DNA of 27,455 nt, from positions 1,792 to 29,246 of the forward strand of contig RWJK01001101.1 in assembly GCA_004335835.1 (NCBI GenBank), in the 5' to 3' direction. Origin of the DNA: Scenedesmus sp. ARA3. Its lineage: Eukaryota > Chlorophyta > Chlorophyceae > Sphaeropleales > Scenedesmaceae. How positions within the stretch are numbered: the stretch's first letter is position 1; every line of letters starts with the position of its first letter. Both the position numbers and the translations under genes were made by a program. Shown here in pieces: positions 10,200 through 20,316 of the stretch. The notes under the pieces are model-generated. The model was not told the origin of the DNA, searched no databases, and saw only the letters and a list, made by a program, of their open reading frames with translations.

Positions 10200-11223
10200 G
10201 GGGTGAGTATGGTGTCAGGTTGTGCAGCACACAAGTGCCATCAGGGAGGCAACACTGCGTGTCAAGCGATGCGGTGCAGCTGTTCAACTGCTGCAGCAGC
10301 TGCTGCACATGCCCAGACGGCAAATTGTGTGTCTCTTGACCCTGCCTATTCATTTCGTTTCTGCCATGCTGCTGCTGGCCTGCTGCTGCTGCCGCTGACT
10401 TGCTGGCCTGTAGTTCCGCGATTGATGTGTGGTCGCACAACTTGTGACACACCCGGCTGCTCTGTCGCACTGCTGGCTGCCGCAAGTGATGCTAGGCTCT
10501 GCTACCTGCTGTAACCACATCAGTCAACCCACGCTGTTGCTGTTGTTAAGCTGAGCATCTGCCAGCTGTGCTCTGGTCTGCAGCTGCTGCTGTACCCGCT
10601 GCTGCCGCAACTGCTGGTGCAACAGAACATGCTGAACAGCGGCAGACAGCAGCTGCACCTGCAGTTAACTCCTGTTCAAACTCCGGCCTGCTGAGGCGTT
10701 GACAGATTACATAAATTCATACCCTCTGCAGTTGCCACAAGTTATAGCAGCTGCCCAATTGGCTGGCATACCAGCTGGCATGACCCATCACTGGCTATCA
10801 GGCTGCAGCAGCCAGTGCTGCTGCAGCTGTGCCTGCTGCACTGCTGCTTGCTCCCTGCTGCATGAAGCTATAACGGTCCTGCAGGACCAATGGCTAGTAA
10901 ATCCAGCCTCAGCAATCAAAGAAGTGCTGCATGGGCTCGGGAGCTGGTGTCTGCGCTCTCCTGCCCACAAGCTGCTGGCCTGCGTATTCTGCCACTCGTG
11001 CTGCTGCCTGCCGTGTTCGCAATACAAAGAACGTTTTCCAACTTACCGGTGGCAGGTCTGTGCGAATCTGGTCGGCCTTAATAGCGTCCACCAGAGGAGC
11101 GAGCTTCGCCTTGGCCACGATTGTGGGCTGGCACCTGCTGCGGCCTGCTGCAACGAATGGCTGCGGCTGCTTGAATGAAGCAATCCTGCTGCCGGACAGC
11201 AGCCTGTTTTGTGAAGCCAGCAT
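8374..11223 (-). CDS. PRPL19: Chloroplast 50S ribosomal protein bL19 (plastid L19), nuclear gene
   Basis: Five exons: 11223-11047, 10153-10085, 9410-9336, 8965-8891, 8475-8374. All introns are phase 0 with GT/AG borders; the product is 165 residues. Exon 1 starts [18 protein letters not shown], a Ser/Arg/Gln-rich, acid-poor transit peptide ending near [10 protein letters not shown]. The mature part follows bL19 order: DLPP then NIGDTVRL (consensus GDTVRV), [11 protein letters not shown] (EGxRxRxQ), RLEGVVIAQ (FEGVVIA), [11 protein letters not shown] (FTVRK), [13 protein letters not shown] (GVGVERVFPLHSP), LEVLRRAK, and the hallmark [21 protein letters not shown]. bL19 sits at the 30S-50S interface of bacterial-type ribosomes. 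The transit peptide argues for plastid; mitochondrial targeting is less likely but not excluded. CTG-rich sequence precedes three of the four acceptors. Convergent with gene 1. Confidence 0.95.
8563..8830 (-). repeat. Three echoes of bL19c exon 4 (3' border) in intron 4
   Basis: The last ~50 bases of exon 4 ([15 protein letters not shown], donor at 8891/8890) recur ending at 8778, 8665 and 8563, periods 113, 113 and 102 bp. The first two keep a GT donor; the third has AAG|GC. The first translates unchanged ([16 protein letters not shown]) and the second reads [16 protein letters not shown]. Linking intron blocks (ATGCTCAGCTGTCAC, ATTCAAA) repeat as well. Confidence 0.85.
9940..10080. repeat. 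TCCTGCAAGC motif cluster in bL19c intron 2
   Basis: TCCTGCAAG(C/G) or close variants occur repeatedly here (CTGTCCTGCAAGCTG twice, TTTCCTGCAAGCC twice, and TGTCCTGCAGGATG). Singles lie at about 9690 and 9829, and the same motif reappears near 6032 and 6130-6160. It is low-copy and imperfect; no function is assigned. Confidence 0.55.
10154..10200 (-). repeat. (CTG)n tract abutting the acceptor of bL19c intron 1
   Basis: About 14 CTG triplets in sense end directly in CTGCAG|GTGAACATC, so the tract takes the place of the polypyrimidine tract. The rest of intron 1 (to 11046) holds no recognisable gene. Short CAG-sense clusters near 10370-10400 and 10565-10610 are exceptions to the strand rule. 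Confidence 0.85.
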
Positions 11224-12612
11224 GGCTGTGGGTGTGCTGCTGCTGCTGCCGAGTGCGTGCTATACAGACGCGACTTCCTCCGGCTACAAAACTAATCGTT
11301 TCGCAAACGGTTAGCAGCTTCGATGCAGACGGAAGCAATGGCGGGTGCTGAGCTCCTTGAGGTGTCGAGCAGCCACTGACAAGGCGAGGGCTCAATGTGC
11401 CAGAAAGCCTACCGGTCAACACGCATTGACATTATCTATTACAAAGAACAACAATTGTTTGGTTGTTTGTTGCGAAGGGCTCGGTCTGCTCACCAAAGTA
11501 TGGAGTCAAACTCGCTCGGTCCCTTACTTGCGAAACTTTGTGTGACTCGCTCCCCTCAGTGCCGTTTGAATTCATTGGTTGCATTCGATTGTTATATCAT
11601 ACAAGCTCACAGCATGGCATTGAGATGGCTGATCAAGCCTAAGCCAGCAGCATGCAATACTGCTGTTGCTGCTACTGCTGCAGCTGGAGCCCCCTACACA
11701 GGCCAACATACTCCTTTGCTACAACTCAAGCTATGTATACACATATATCCAGCTGTCGAATCACCTTCCGCTCGGCAAGCATGATGCGCAGCAGTGTGCA
11801 GGTGTTGTTTGAGCTGTGGGCTCGCTGCATTTGCAACAGTGCCATTACACTGGCTGCTGAAGCACGTCCAGGTGGATAGGACAATCTCTTGACGTGCTTT
11901 CAAGCGGTTCGTTGATCAGGCTGATGAGAGAGAAAGATTGACACATCGCACTGCCAGCAGGCTAGCTATAGGATCATACTAGCGCCTGCCTGAAGAGTGC
12001 TTCAACTGGCTCTGGCTGTAGCCTACAGCCCACAGTCAGCATTACAGCCTGCGTGGCTGCAGCTGTCAATGCAGCTACATCATAACTGCTCACTCAGGAG
12101 CGCAGGCTGCTGGCAACGTGTGACTTGTCCTATACCTGCTTCGACAGTGCATGCGACTAGGAGCAAGCAACTGATGCCAGGAACAACATGGTGCTGCTGC
12201 GATCTCACGAGTTGCAGGATTGGCATTTTGCAAAAGCTGTATGCAACTTGATGCTCATTCACTCGTCTAGCAGGGGCCCCTGCCACCATGGCTGCTTCAA
12301 CTTTGGATCTCTTGGTGTGTGTTTGCGATCAGCTTGAGCTGAACAGGCTGACACGTCACCTGCTGCATTCAGTATAGTAGCAAGGGGCAGGCAGTGAAGA
12401 AGAGTTTGAGGTTTCACAGATCTGTGAGGATTCTGCAGGGAGCACTGTCGCAGCTGCTAGCTAACCTAGTCGTGTTTGTTAAGTACTTATGAGCGTTGGT
12501 TTGCGGCATGCCCTTCTGCTGACATGCTGTCTGTGAGCCCAGTTTTATGGTGCCCAGATTATGTCTCTCAAACTGCTGGGATCAACAGAGAGCATCTGGG
12601 GTCCTTGACCCG
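11224..12612. other. Intergenic stretch upstream of bL19c up to the gap
   Basis: No confident gene. A small CAG-sense tract (11238-11252, bL19c sense) lies just before the bL19c start, probably 5' UTR. On the plus strand GCCACCATGGCTGCT at 12282-12296 is a strong start context opening a 29-codon frame. A GTGTGT donor follows nine codons (MAASTLDLL), so it could be a first exon whose continuation is in the gap. Nothing else is supported. Confidence 0.4.
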
Positions 12613-13085
12613 NNNNNNNNNNNNNNNNNNNNNNNNNNNNNNNNNNNNNNNNNNNNNNNNNNNNNNNNNNNNNNNNNNNNNNNNNNNNNNNNNNNNNNNN
12701 NNNNNNNNNNNNNNNNNNNNNNNNNNNNNNNNNNNNNNNNNNNNNNNNNNNNNNNNNNNNNNNNNNNNNNNNNNNNNNNNNNNNNNNNNNNNNNNNNNNN
12801 NNNNNNNNNNNNNNNNNNNNNNNNNNNNNNNNNNNNNNNNNNNNNNNNNNNNNNNNNNNNNNNNNNNNNNNNNNNNNNNNNNNNNNNNNNNNNNNNNNNN
12901 NNNNNNNNNNNNNNNNNNNNNNNNNNNNNNNNNNNNNNNNNNNNNNNNNNNNNNNNNNNNNNNNNNNNNNNNNNNNNNNNNNNNNNNNNNNNNNNNNNNN
13001 NNNNNNNNNNNNNNNNNNNNNNNNNNNNNNNNNNNNNNNNNNNNNNNNNNNNNNNNNNNNNNNNNNNNNNNNNNNNNNNNNNNNN
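12613..13085. other. Assembly gap (run of N, 473 bases)
   Basis: All bases from 12613 to 13085 are N. No reading frame across it should be trusted. Confidence 0.99.
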
Positions 13086-13107
13086 CGTTGGCTCCTGACT
13101 GGGGTTC

Positions 13108-13151
13108 CCACTCCTCGTTGAGTGGAGCATGTAATGTAATGTAATGTAATG
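13108..13151 (+). mobile_element. Hairpin plus (ATGTA)n tail, possible 3' end of a retroelement
   Basis: A 6-bp hairpin (CCACTC, 6-base loop, GAGTGG; 13108-13125) is followed by GAGC and then about four copies of ATGTA (13129-13151), just right of the gap. A hairpin followed by a short tandem tail is typical of many non-LTR retroelement 3' ends, and gaps often mark collapsed repeats. No coding sequence is visible, so the element identity is inference. Confidence 0.3.
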
Positions 13152-14216
13152 TTGTTCCCCCGTTGTCTTTGTCACTGCTAGTGCCACGTTGAAACAGATG
13201 CAGCACAGCCGACAAGTTACACATCCTTTAACAAGGGGTGCTGCTCAAAAGGTGTATGCAATGAGCAATGCCTATGCACTGCGATGTGCTCCAACTGCAG
13301 CAGTCTGTACACAATCTTCATCTTTATGTGACATGTGCAAGCGGCAGACATATTAAAGCTGGTCTGCCTCGCCAAATCAACACAAATGCATCAAGGACTT
13401 CCTTCTGCGCAGCACAAGCGCCACAGACGGACTACAAGCATACGGCTATGCACGAGTGCTGGACTAGTCAAAGCAGTACCGTACCGATGTGACATCGGAA
13501 AGCTGGCGCTTATTGGACAAACAGCTGAAACCGACAGGGCCTTTGGGCCAACGTGACACACTAGTGATTCAAGTTAAGCCGCTGCTACAGCTGAGCCTGC
13601 TCAACCACACTCAGTAGTTTCGCCAAACGGGTTGAAAACTACTGCTGAGGCAGCTGCAACTCTACTGCTCTCAGACAACTCTCATGGACAATTGTTGCAA
13701 CACACAGGAACTGTGCATGCGTTTTGTTGCCGCTGTCAGTACTAACACACCACCAAAGCTTGATATCCGGATAAACCAACCCTGCGCCACGTAGTCCGTG
13801 ACCCAAAAACATGACAAGGGACAGACACATGTGGCTGCCTATTGCAACGCCTCAAGTCCGCGGTGGCACCTGTGCATTCAAACACACTCTACTGAGACTG
13901 GCAATCTGTACACCACATGCAGCCACACTCAAGCGTCTCCGCAGTGCAAGGCTCCTTGCGCCGATCCGCACCAAAGATGCGCAAGCTTAGGCCACACATA
14001 TTTGTCGGTGCAATGGCTGCCAGCATGCTTGCTCAAACCCCAATTCAATCTGTCATCAACTCGCTGGTCTATGCTCAAGCTGGTGACGGTGCCAACCGGG
14101 ATGCTCAGGCGGCTCACAGGCACTACTGGCTGCTGCCCATACACGCAGCCACATTCAGCAGCACTTACGCCACGTTGTTTGGTATGCGCAAGCTGCAGCC
14201 AATCGTGCTGCCAAGC
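13152..14216. other. Lipase 3' flank, no gene seen
   Basis: Probably 3' UTR and intergenic DNA of the lipase gene. A 9-bp inverted repeat (CAGTAGTTT / AAACTACTG, 13612-13644) is present. GATGCTCA(A/G)GCGGC occurs at about 14100 and 14229, perhaps a faint echo of the last exon. TTACA (sense TGTAA) first appears at 13217-13221, about 1 kb past the stop. The plus-strand frames here are antisense to the lipase exon. Confidence 0.4.
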
Positions 14217-14823
14217 TCAAGCAGAAAGGATGCTCAAGCGGCACGTGTCGCTTGCGCCCACGCATGCCTTGAGGCTGTCAAAGTGCGCCTTCGGCGTGTG
14301 GTCATCAGTGTTCAGCTTGCACGTGGCGTCCCCGCGGCGCGCGCATGGCTCCGCAAGGGCACCCGTCATGCGCTCGCACACGTTCGTGTACGGGTTCACC
14401 CTCCACCAAAACTTCGCATCTAGCATGCGGAGGCGGGGTTCGATCGTGGCATCTATGTCGTCTTCCGGCAGCAGGTCAAACTCGTCTTCGTCCGCGACAG
14501 GCACGATCGGCCAGGCGTCGAATTTGTTCCACCAGGAGCTCGTCACCGCACCCATCTCGGCCGCATAATTCGCCTGGAACGCCGCATTGCCGATGCGCTG
14601 CACGCCGAACAAGAAGACGCCCCTCACGCGCTCGAACTCGAGGGCCGCGAACTGGCTGACGGCGGCTCCTGCGCTGAGGCCCGCAAACACGACGTCCCTG
14701 TTTTGGGAGAGGGCTTTCGCATCTTCAATGAAACCCGTGCTTTCGATGAACTTGTAGTAGTTGTACATCACGGCACGCACCTGCTGGTCCTCGTTGCCCT
14801 GCGCCCGTAGAATCAGCAAAGTG

Positions 14824-14854
<31 letters not shown>

Positions 14855-17800
14855 CTGTTGAAATTGGCTCTGGCATTTACAACATAATGTTGGACAGGCC
14901 CGCAATGAACGCTACGCCTACCGCCACACCCGCCTTCAATCCGGCGCGCGACCATTACCAGGCGTCACCATAGCATCTTTGTAACAGCTGAACCCCGTCA
15001 ATCAAAGCGTCACACTGAAAGCAAACAAGGACGGACCATGAACGTCACAAGGTCGGCCAGCCCCGTATCTTTTTTTGTTAGCGCGGTTGACCGCCGCCGC
15101 CCGTGGCCGGTACAAGCAGTCACCGAGCCATGTTTGTGACAGCACCCCGTTGTATCAAAACTCCAATACTATAACAACAAAAAAAGAGCCGCACTCACCG
15201 CGAAGGGCACTAGGGCTTCATCTGCAGCGCCATTGTTGAAACCGATGGACCAACCGACGATCACGTAGCTCATCGATCCGGCCGTGAACATCGCGCCCAC
15301 CGTCACCCGAGCTTCTTCTCCGGCCGGTGGGCGGAACGGCGTAATCCTGATCGATGCGGCGTCTGCTCCGTACGAGGCCCATTTTGTCCTCAGCTCTGCC
15401 TCTTTGTTGGCAAAAGGTCTGTCCTCATTGATCAGCGCTTGGATCACGGTGACGTCGGCGACAAGGGTCGACATGAGCAGTGCGTTGGCAGGGGTGCTGG
15501 CGCCGGTGAAAGCCGTCAGCAGGGTGTTGCAGGCTGCAGGATGGGGGCGGGGGATATGCAGAAATCAAAAGAGGGAGTGAGTGCGGGTCGGCCAACACTA
15601 TATGGTGCGAGTGCGGCAGAACAGTGGGCGGTTGCACTGCAGGGGTGCTGGCGCCGGTGAAGGCTGTCAGCAGGGTGTTGCAGGCTGCAAGGTGGCAATT
15701 TGCGGTTGAGAGCAACGGCAGGGGTTGCACAGGAAGTAAGCGGGCGGCCAGGCAGGGGTTTGTGTTGTTAATGTTGATTTATGACTCCTGGTAATGCAAG
15801 TTGATCCAACCCACTGTGCATACATGACAGCATGCTTGCGGCCTCAAGCTGGGTTGAGTATGATGCATCAAGACATCTCTAATCTTGTTATTACTGTTGT
15901 TATTATTACTATTATTATCATAAAAATCACTCTTATTATTTTTTATTATTATTGTTATTTCAAAGAGGGAGTGCTCTCACCAGGTGGGCACTGCTGGGCG
16001 CAGACACCCTGCGCATACCACACACACGCACAGCAGCAACAACAGCAGCAGCAGCAGCGTGCACATTGTGTCAATGCGTGCCAGCAGTATGGCGCAGTAC
16101 TGTGTATATACATGTCGACAATGCAGAGGAACAGAGAGAAGCACGTTTAGCGCTGCCTGCTGCTACCTGCTGCCTCTACCTTCTCTGAGCAACAGCGGCA
16201 GCAAATGAGTGTGTGTAGGATTGCAGGTCATGCTTGTGCCTCAGGAGTTTGGTAACTAATCCTACACAGCAGCAGCAATGAATGCCCGCACCCCAACTAG
16301 CTTTACATGGCTCTCCAGACATCTGCAGCTGCACTTTCAACCATCAAGGATGCAACATCAATTGCATGTCACATGAGCATCGCTGATGAAATGCCGTGAC
16401 GCAGTGGCAAGGAAGGTCTACGCAAGCCTAGCACTGTGTATCTGCAACATAATGCCTGCACTGCAACATGACAAGGTCTACGCAAGCCTAGCACTGTGTA
16501 TCTGCAACATAATGCCTGCACTGCAACATGATGCCTACACTGCAACCTGCATGGCACTGTACTCTCACCATAGTGAAATTGTTCGAGCTGCCAATGTTGT
16601 TGGTGTTGGTGGAAGCTGCAGCCGTCACAGCGCCAGCACTCTTGGGAAAGACCCACTGCAGTGCATGCAAACAAGGCAAAAGCAGCAGGTTTGAGCACCC
16701 TTAAGCTGTGTATACATGCTTCCTTGGGAGGCTGCAGCCGCCTAAGCACCGCTGCCAGCACTCTTGGGGAGAACCCAGTGCAGAAAACAGCAAAAGCAGC
16801 ACGTCAGATCACCAGCAACTGCCATCATGATCACTCCTGCCAGCACGCTTTGGGAAGGCCGTGCACACAGCACGTCACACAGCAGGGTGCATCGCATCAG
16901 TGCCTGCAGAATGTGCTGCTCCCAAACTGACCTGGGTGTCGCAGGCGCAGCAAGACAGGCCTGCAGGCCGGCAATGCATCGCATTGATACATCAAGCCAC
17001 ACAGCATGATGTAATGCATTGACATAGCCACTTGGGAGGAGGCCAGGCCAGCACAGGAGGCAAATTTGTCAAACCACCAACAAAGCCATGCATCAAGCTA
17101 CACAGTGGCGTGCATGAAGTTCTGCATGATATGTTGGTTGCACAACATGTTGGCACAGCAGCTCAGGCCGGCCACCATATATACTCAGCCACATACTAAG
17201 CCAAAACTCAGTCCACACAACAAGATGCACTGCAACAACATTGAGAGCGTTAATCCTCACACACTGACCTGGGGGGCGTTTGCGCAGCAGGTCAGGCCAG
17301 CACAGCAGCTGGAACTGTCAAACAACAATCATAGTCATAAAACAAGCCACAAACCAAGCCAAACATCACAATATATTGCATCAAGTTGTGCACAATACTC
17401 TGCTTCTGCACTAACCTGGGGGGCGTTGGCGCAGCAGGTCAGGCCGGCGCGGCAGCTGAACCTGCCAAACCATAACTATAGCCATAAAACAAGCCACAGA
17501 TCAAGCCAAACATCATAATGTATTGCATCAAGTTGTGCACATTATCGTGCTTCTGCACTGACCTGGGGGGCGTTGGCGCAGCAGGTCAGCCCGGCGCGGC
17601 AGCTGAATCTGTCGAAGGTGCGTGGCGGCACCCTCCAGGTACGGCAGACAGCCTGCAGGGCACGCAACAGAGAAAAGGGCAAGGAGAAGGAAAGCACTTG
17701 AGAGCACTTGAGAGCACTTGAGAGCACTTGAGAGCAGTACAACAGCAGTACATTGTAAGCAGTGGCTGCAGCTGCTGCTGCTTCTGCAGCTTGCAGGCAG

Positions 17801-18641
17801 GCACGAGGCAAATGCTGTGCAGGGCAGCGGAAAGAGCAACATGCGGTTCACCACCGGCTTCAGATGCATTGCAACTGTGACTCAGATGCATTGCAACTGT
17901 GACTCAGATGCATTGCAACTGTGACTCAGATGCATTGGAACTGTGACTCGGAGCTGCAGCAGCAGCCACGCACTGGCTCCAATGTTACGGCCCCGGGTGA
18001 GCCAGGGCCTCCTTGCATCAGTGCTGCTTAAGCAAGCTTGCTTGCTGCAGCGGAGTTGAAGAGGGTAGCAGAAACAGCCACAAGAACAGCGACTACAGCA
18101 CCACACTCGCACCCCCACGCCACGGCCCCGGGTTGGCCAGCTCCTTACTCACCCACATGTCCTACATAGTCCAGCTGAGCTTGGACGCACACCACAGAAG
18201 CAACAACAAGAACGACGACTACAGAAGCCACAAAAAGAGCAACGACTGCAGCAGCCACACACTCACCCCCACGCCACGGCCCCGCGTGGGCAAGGTCCTC
18301 CCAGTGTTGCTCGCTGCAGCTGCAACGCCCTCAGCAGGTGCAGCACCTACAGCAGCAGCAGCAGGCAGCAGCGGCAGCAGCGGCAGCAGCAGCAGGCAGC
18401 AGCGGCAGCAGCAGCAACAGCAGCAGTGGCAGCGGCAGCAGCAGGGGCAAGCGCCACAGCAGTGTCTGTAGTTGGCAGTCATGGAAGTGTCTGGGACTGG
18501 CAGCATGGGTGATATGTAGCAGCACCAGCACTGGCAACAGCAACAACACAGCTATACTCAGGGTGTTTTTGTAGCAAGGTGATGGCATCAATGGCAGCAG
18601 CGTCGCCTGTACATGCAGCAGCAGCAGCAGCGGCGGCGGCA

Positions 18642-18685
<44 letters not shown>

Positions 18686-19056
18686 GTCAAGCAGCAGCGT
18701 CTGTGACCAGCAGTCATGAGCGCCTTTGGTACGCCTCTTGCAGCAAGGGTGAGGACACCTGGCGCGGCATTAACTTTTTATAGAAACTAGCCTCTTCCTT
18801 TTTATTTGATGTCATTCAGTGCGACGTGGTGCTGCTGATGCAGTGCACGCACAGGTAGCAGCAGGCAGCTGCAGCCGCCGCTCACTGTATGAGGGCTTGC
18901 AGGACGCACTATTTGCCACAGCACAAATGCAACTATATGCTCACTCCCATGCTGTAGTGCCTCACCTTGAGCAGCAGCACTCGCTGCAAGGGCGCTCAGC
19001 AGCAGGGCCCACGCAGCCAGCTGGCGCGTGCCCGCTGACATCATCGGCTCGCTCAT
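14217..19056 (-). CDS. Secreted class-3 (fungal-type) lipase-like alpha/beta hydrolase, seven exons
   Basis: Exons: 19056-18966, 18346-18267, 17652-17563, 16655-16569, 16008-15981, 15533-15199, 14798-14217. All borders are GT/AG, phases close exactly, 430 residues. Residues 1-30 form a signal peptide (RQLAAWALLLSALAASAAAQ). A Cys-bearing N-terminal part follows (FSCRAGLTCCANAPQ; then GVCAQQCPPACNTLL across the micro-exon). The hydrolase core has the nucleophile elbow VFAGLSAGAAVSQFAAL (Ser about 279), LFGVQRIGNAAF (the family's FGxPRxGNxxFA block), WNKFDAWPIVP (probable Asp about 331, as in NxxDxVPxLP) and HTPKAHFDSLKAC (probable His about 409). GxSxG is GLSAG rather than GHSLG. Lipase_3 members hydrolyse acyl esters of lipids; secretion is inferred from the leader. 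The start at 19056 was chosen because it places the leader first; the frame is open upstream to 19359. Confidence 0.82.
15642..15686 (-). repeat. Echo of lipase exon-6 5' border
   Basis: GGGGTGCTGGCGCCGGTGAA with GTCAGCAGGGTGTTGCAGGC at 15644-15686 repeats 15491-15533, period 153 bp. It includes the acceptor CTTGCAG|CCTGCAAC and decays after about 45 exon bases. Lies in intron 5. Confidence 0.85.
15888..15962. repeat. AT-rich (TTA/ATT)n island
   Basis: TTATTACTGTTG followed by TTATTATTACTATTATTAT and TTTTTATTATTATTGTTAT forms the only long A/T tract in the window. It lies in lipase intron 5, just downstream of the micro-exon donor. Confidence 0.9.
15981..16008 (-). other. 28-nt micro-exon of the lipase gene
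   Basis: Phase requires an exon starting in phase 0 and ending in phase 1 between 16569 and 15533. GCGCAG|GGTGTCTGC to CCACCTG|GTGAGAG gives exactly that, encodes GVCAQQCPP, and completes Ala with the next exon. A CTG-rich tract lies upstream (16028-16058) and an AT-rich island follows the donor. Confidence 0.7.
16413..16530. repeat. Identical 58-bp direct repeat, period 60
   Basis: AAGGTCTACGCAAGCCTAGC to CTGCACTGCAACATG occurs at 16413-16470 and again, identically, at 16473-16530. It lies in lipase intron 4, close to the exon-4 donor. Perfect identity implies a very recent duplication or an assembly artefact. Confidence 0.95.
16752..16865 (-). repeat. Echoes of lipase exon-4 5' border
   Basis: The exon-4 start (TGGGTCTTTCCCAAGAGTGCTGG in sense; acceptor at 16656) recurs near 16752-16781 (TGGGTTCTCCCCAAGAGTGC). 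A weaker copy lies at 16838-16865. The flanking GGAAGCTGCAGCCG-like sequence near 16612 and 16730 recurs as well. Confidence 0.7.
16932..17466 (-). repeat. Three to four echoes of lipase exon-3 3' border
   Basis: The last ~50 bases of exon 3 with its donor (plus strand ACCTGGGGGGCGTTGGCGCA at 17561) recur at 17414 and 17267, both exactly 147 bp apart. More degraded copies lie at about 17149-17178 and 16930-16970. The first two keep GT donors. The adjoining intron (ATAAAACAAGCCACA, AAGCCAAAC, CATCAAG) is repeated in step. Confidence 0.85.
17693..17737. repeat. 10-bp minisatellite
   Basis: AGAGCACTTG is repeated about 4.5 times, just upstream (in sense) of lipase exon 3, in intron 2. Confidence 0.95.
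17861..17948. repeat. 22-bp minisatellite, four copies
   Basis: CAGATGCATTGCAACTGTGACT repeats four times with a single change in the last unit. It is in lipase intron 2. There are no spacers, so it is not a CRISPR array. Confidence 0.95.
17971..18150 (-). repeat. Two echoes of lipase exon-2 3' border
   Basis: The exon-2 end on the plus strand (CACCCCCACGCCACGGCCCCG at 18265) recurs near 18110 (CACCCCCACGCCACGGCCCCG) and, degraded, near 17973-18000 (ACGGCCCCGGG). Spacing is about 150 bp. Surrounding intron text (AACAACAAGAACGACGACTA / CACAAGAACAGCGACTA) is repeated too. Confidence 0.8.
18347..18700 (-). repeat. (CTG)n-rich tracts in lipase intron 1
   Basis: In gene sense, CTG/CCG/CTGTT triplets dominate 18351-18445 and 18616-18685. 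The first tract runs straight into the acceptor CTGCTGCTGTAG|GTGCTG of exon 2. Confidence 0.85.
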
Positions 19057-20157
19057 TGCTGTCACCGTTGAATTGCTGATGAGCCTATAAATGCTCCAAA
19101 TGAACCCTGCATGGCAGTGCGAAGTAAAAACAAACAGAAGCAGGTGTAATTGCGTGATGATGAGCATGGTAGTCAACCCAGCACTAAAACAGCCCCTGGT
19201 TACACCTGGAACGGCCAGTGCTCCGTCACAGGTTGGTTGCAGAGCGGCGCCGTGTGATGTTGCAAAATCAGCAGTTGCGGCTTTTATGGCAAGGCTGTGG
19301 GGTACCAAATCTCTGAAACACGACGAGTCGAGGCAGCGCTCCATGTCACTCCTTTGCACAGGGCACGGCTCTGATGGCGATGCGCGGCTTAAGCTGACGA
19401 ACTAAACCTTAGAGCATATATACGTGGCTTACTCCGGCTGTTTCATGGCCTGACCGCCTACATGCAACACTGCTTGCACATGGCAGGCAAGCCAGGGTGC
19501 ATACTGCTTGCCGATGCGCCGTCCTGCTACTTTGAATTAGTAGCATTTGTCATCAGTTACTAATTTACCGCCAATGTGCCTGGGTATGCCTGCGTAAGCC
19601 CGATCCAGAGGGTCGCACAGCTGACAGCAGCACACAATGCTGCAAACCGCTGTCCGATGACATGCAACTGCTCGATCTGACACTTGCTAATGTTATTTAT
19701 ACTATTACAGCAAGCCGAAGGTGCTGTAGCTGCCTTGACTCAAGCTCACCTGCCGTAGCGGGTGGAGATCTGGGTTGGATGAGACACCTCGAGAGGCTAT
19801 GATACTGCCATCAACAAAGTAATACGCTCAATACTTAGTTTTAATGCGTGTTTGCGAGCTGACTACGCACACTCACCGTGCGGAAGGAGTCTCTGCGAGG
19901 ATGGGACCGGTCCCACAACACTGTGACTGTCAGACAAGCAGCGCCTGTGGCTCAAGTCCGCACGTCTGCACATAGACGTTTCTACGTCCTCTAAAACCAT
20001 TATAAGCAGCAAAAAGCGGCTATGTACTCGCACGCGTCAACACTACTATGGTATACATTGATTGTATGAAAAGTTGCATCGTAGTGCCAGTGAGGTGTGG
20101 TGTGTTTGAAACTGTTGCATGAATGTGGCTATTTCAAACAGCTGAAACCCCTGCTCA
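19057..20157. other. Lipase 5' flank, no confident gene
   Basis: Minus-strand TATA-like sequences occur at 19411-19417 (TATATATG) and 19085-19092. Two good minus-strand donors lie upstream: GGCAG|GTGAGC at about 19747 and CGCACG|GTGAGTG at about 19877. They end short stretches that read DRSHPRRDSFRT and VSHPTQISTRYG if joined. They could be 5' UTR exons of the lipase gene or a small separate gene. No family is recognised. Confidence 0.3.
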
Positions 20158-20257
20158 CCCCGCAGTCACCACCGCAGTGACTGCGGGAGTGACTGTCGCA
20201 CTACGGCAGTAATAACATCAGTGACTGTCGCAGTCACTGAGTGACTGTTGTTGTATT
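20158..20257. repeat. Cluster of CAGTGACTG / CAGTCACTG palindromic motifs
   Basis: CCCGCAGTCAC pairs with GTGACTGCGGG, and AGTGACTG-TCG-CAGTCACT forms another hairpin. GTGACTG recurs about five times within 100 bases. The same motif reappears at 20391-20411, flanking the large hairpin. Confidence 0.8.
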
Positions 20258-20264
20258 TCTCTGC

Positions 20265-20316
20265 CCAATGAGCCTGTCATTGGCTACCCACAGGGCGAAG
20301 TGCCCTGGCTCATTGG
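20265..20316. repeat. Interrupted inverted repeat
   Basis: CCAATGAGCC (about 20265) is complementary to GGCTCATTGG (about 20307). CAGGGC/GCCCTG forms an inner stem around GAAGT. The right arm is continuous, whereas the left arm is split by about 16 bases. Confidence 0.75.

Noticed and set aside
12476..13224. Frames spanning the run of N
   Set aside because: They are open only because N has no stop codons.
13798..14568. 256-codon plus-strand frame
   Set aside because: It overlaps the lipase terminal exon antisense and has no domain; the lipase frame carries GxSxG and the family motifs.
17861..17948. 22-bp direct repeats considered as CRISPR
   Set aside because: The repeats are contiguous without spacers in a eukaryotic intron; it is a minisatellite.
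19057..19359. Upstream in-frame Met codons of the lipase first exon
   Set aside because: Using them would bury the hydrophobic leader about 100 residues inside. The Met at 19056 gives a normal signal peptide.
19760..19815. Minus-strand GGCAGTATCATAGCC resembling the U4 snRNA 5' end
   Set aside because: The match stops after about 15 bases. The downstream U4 stem and U6-pairing sequence are absent.
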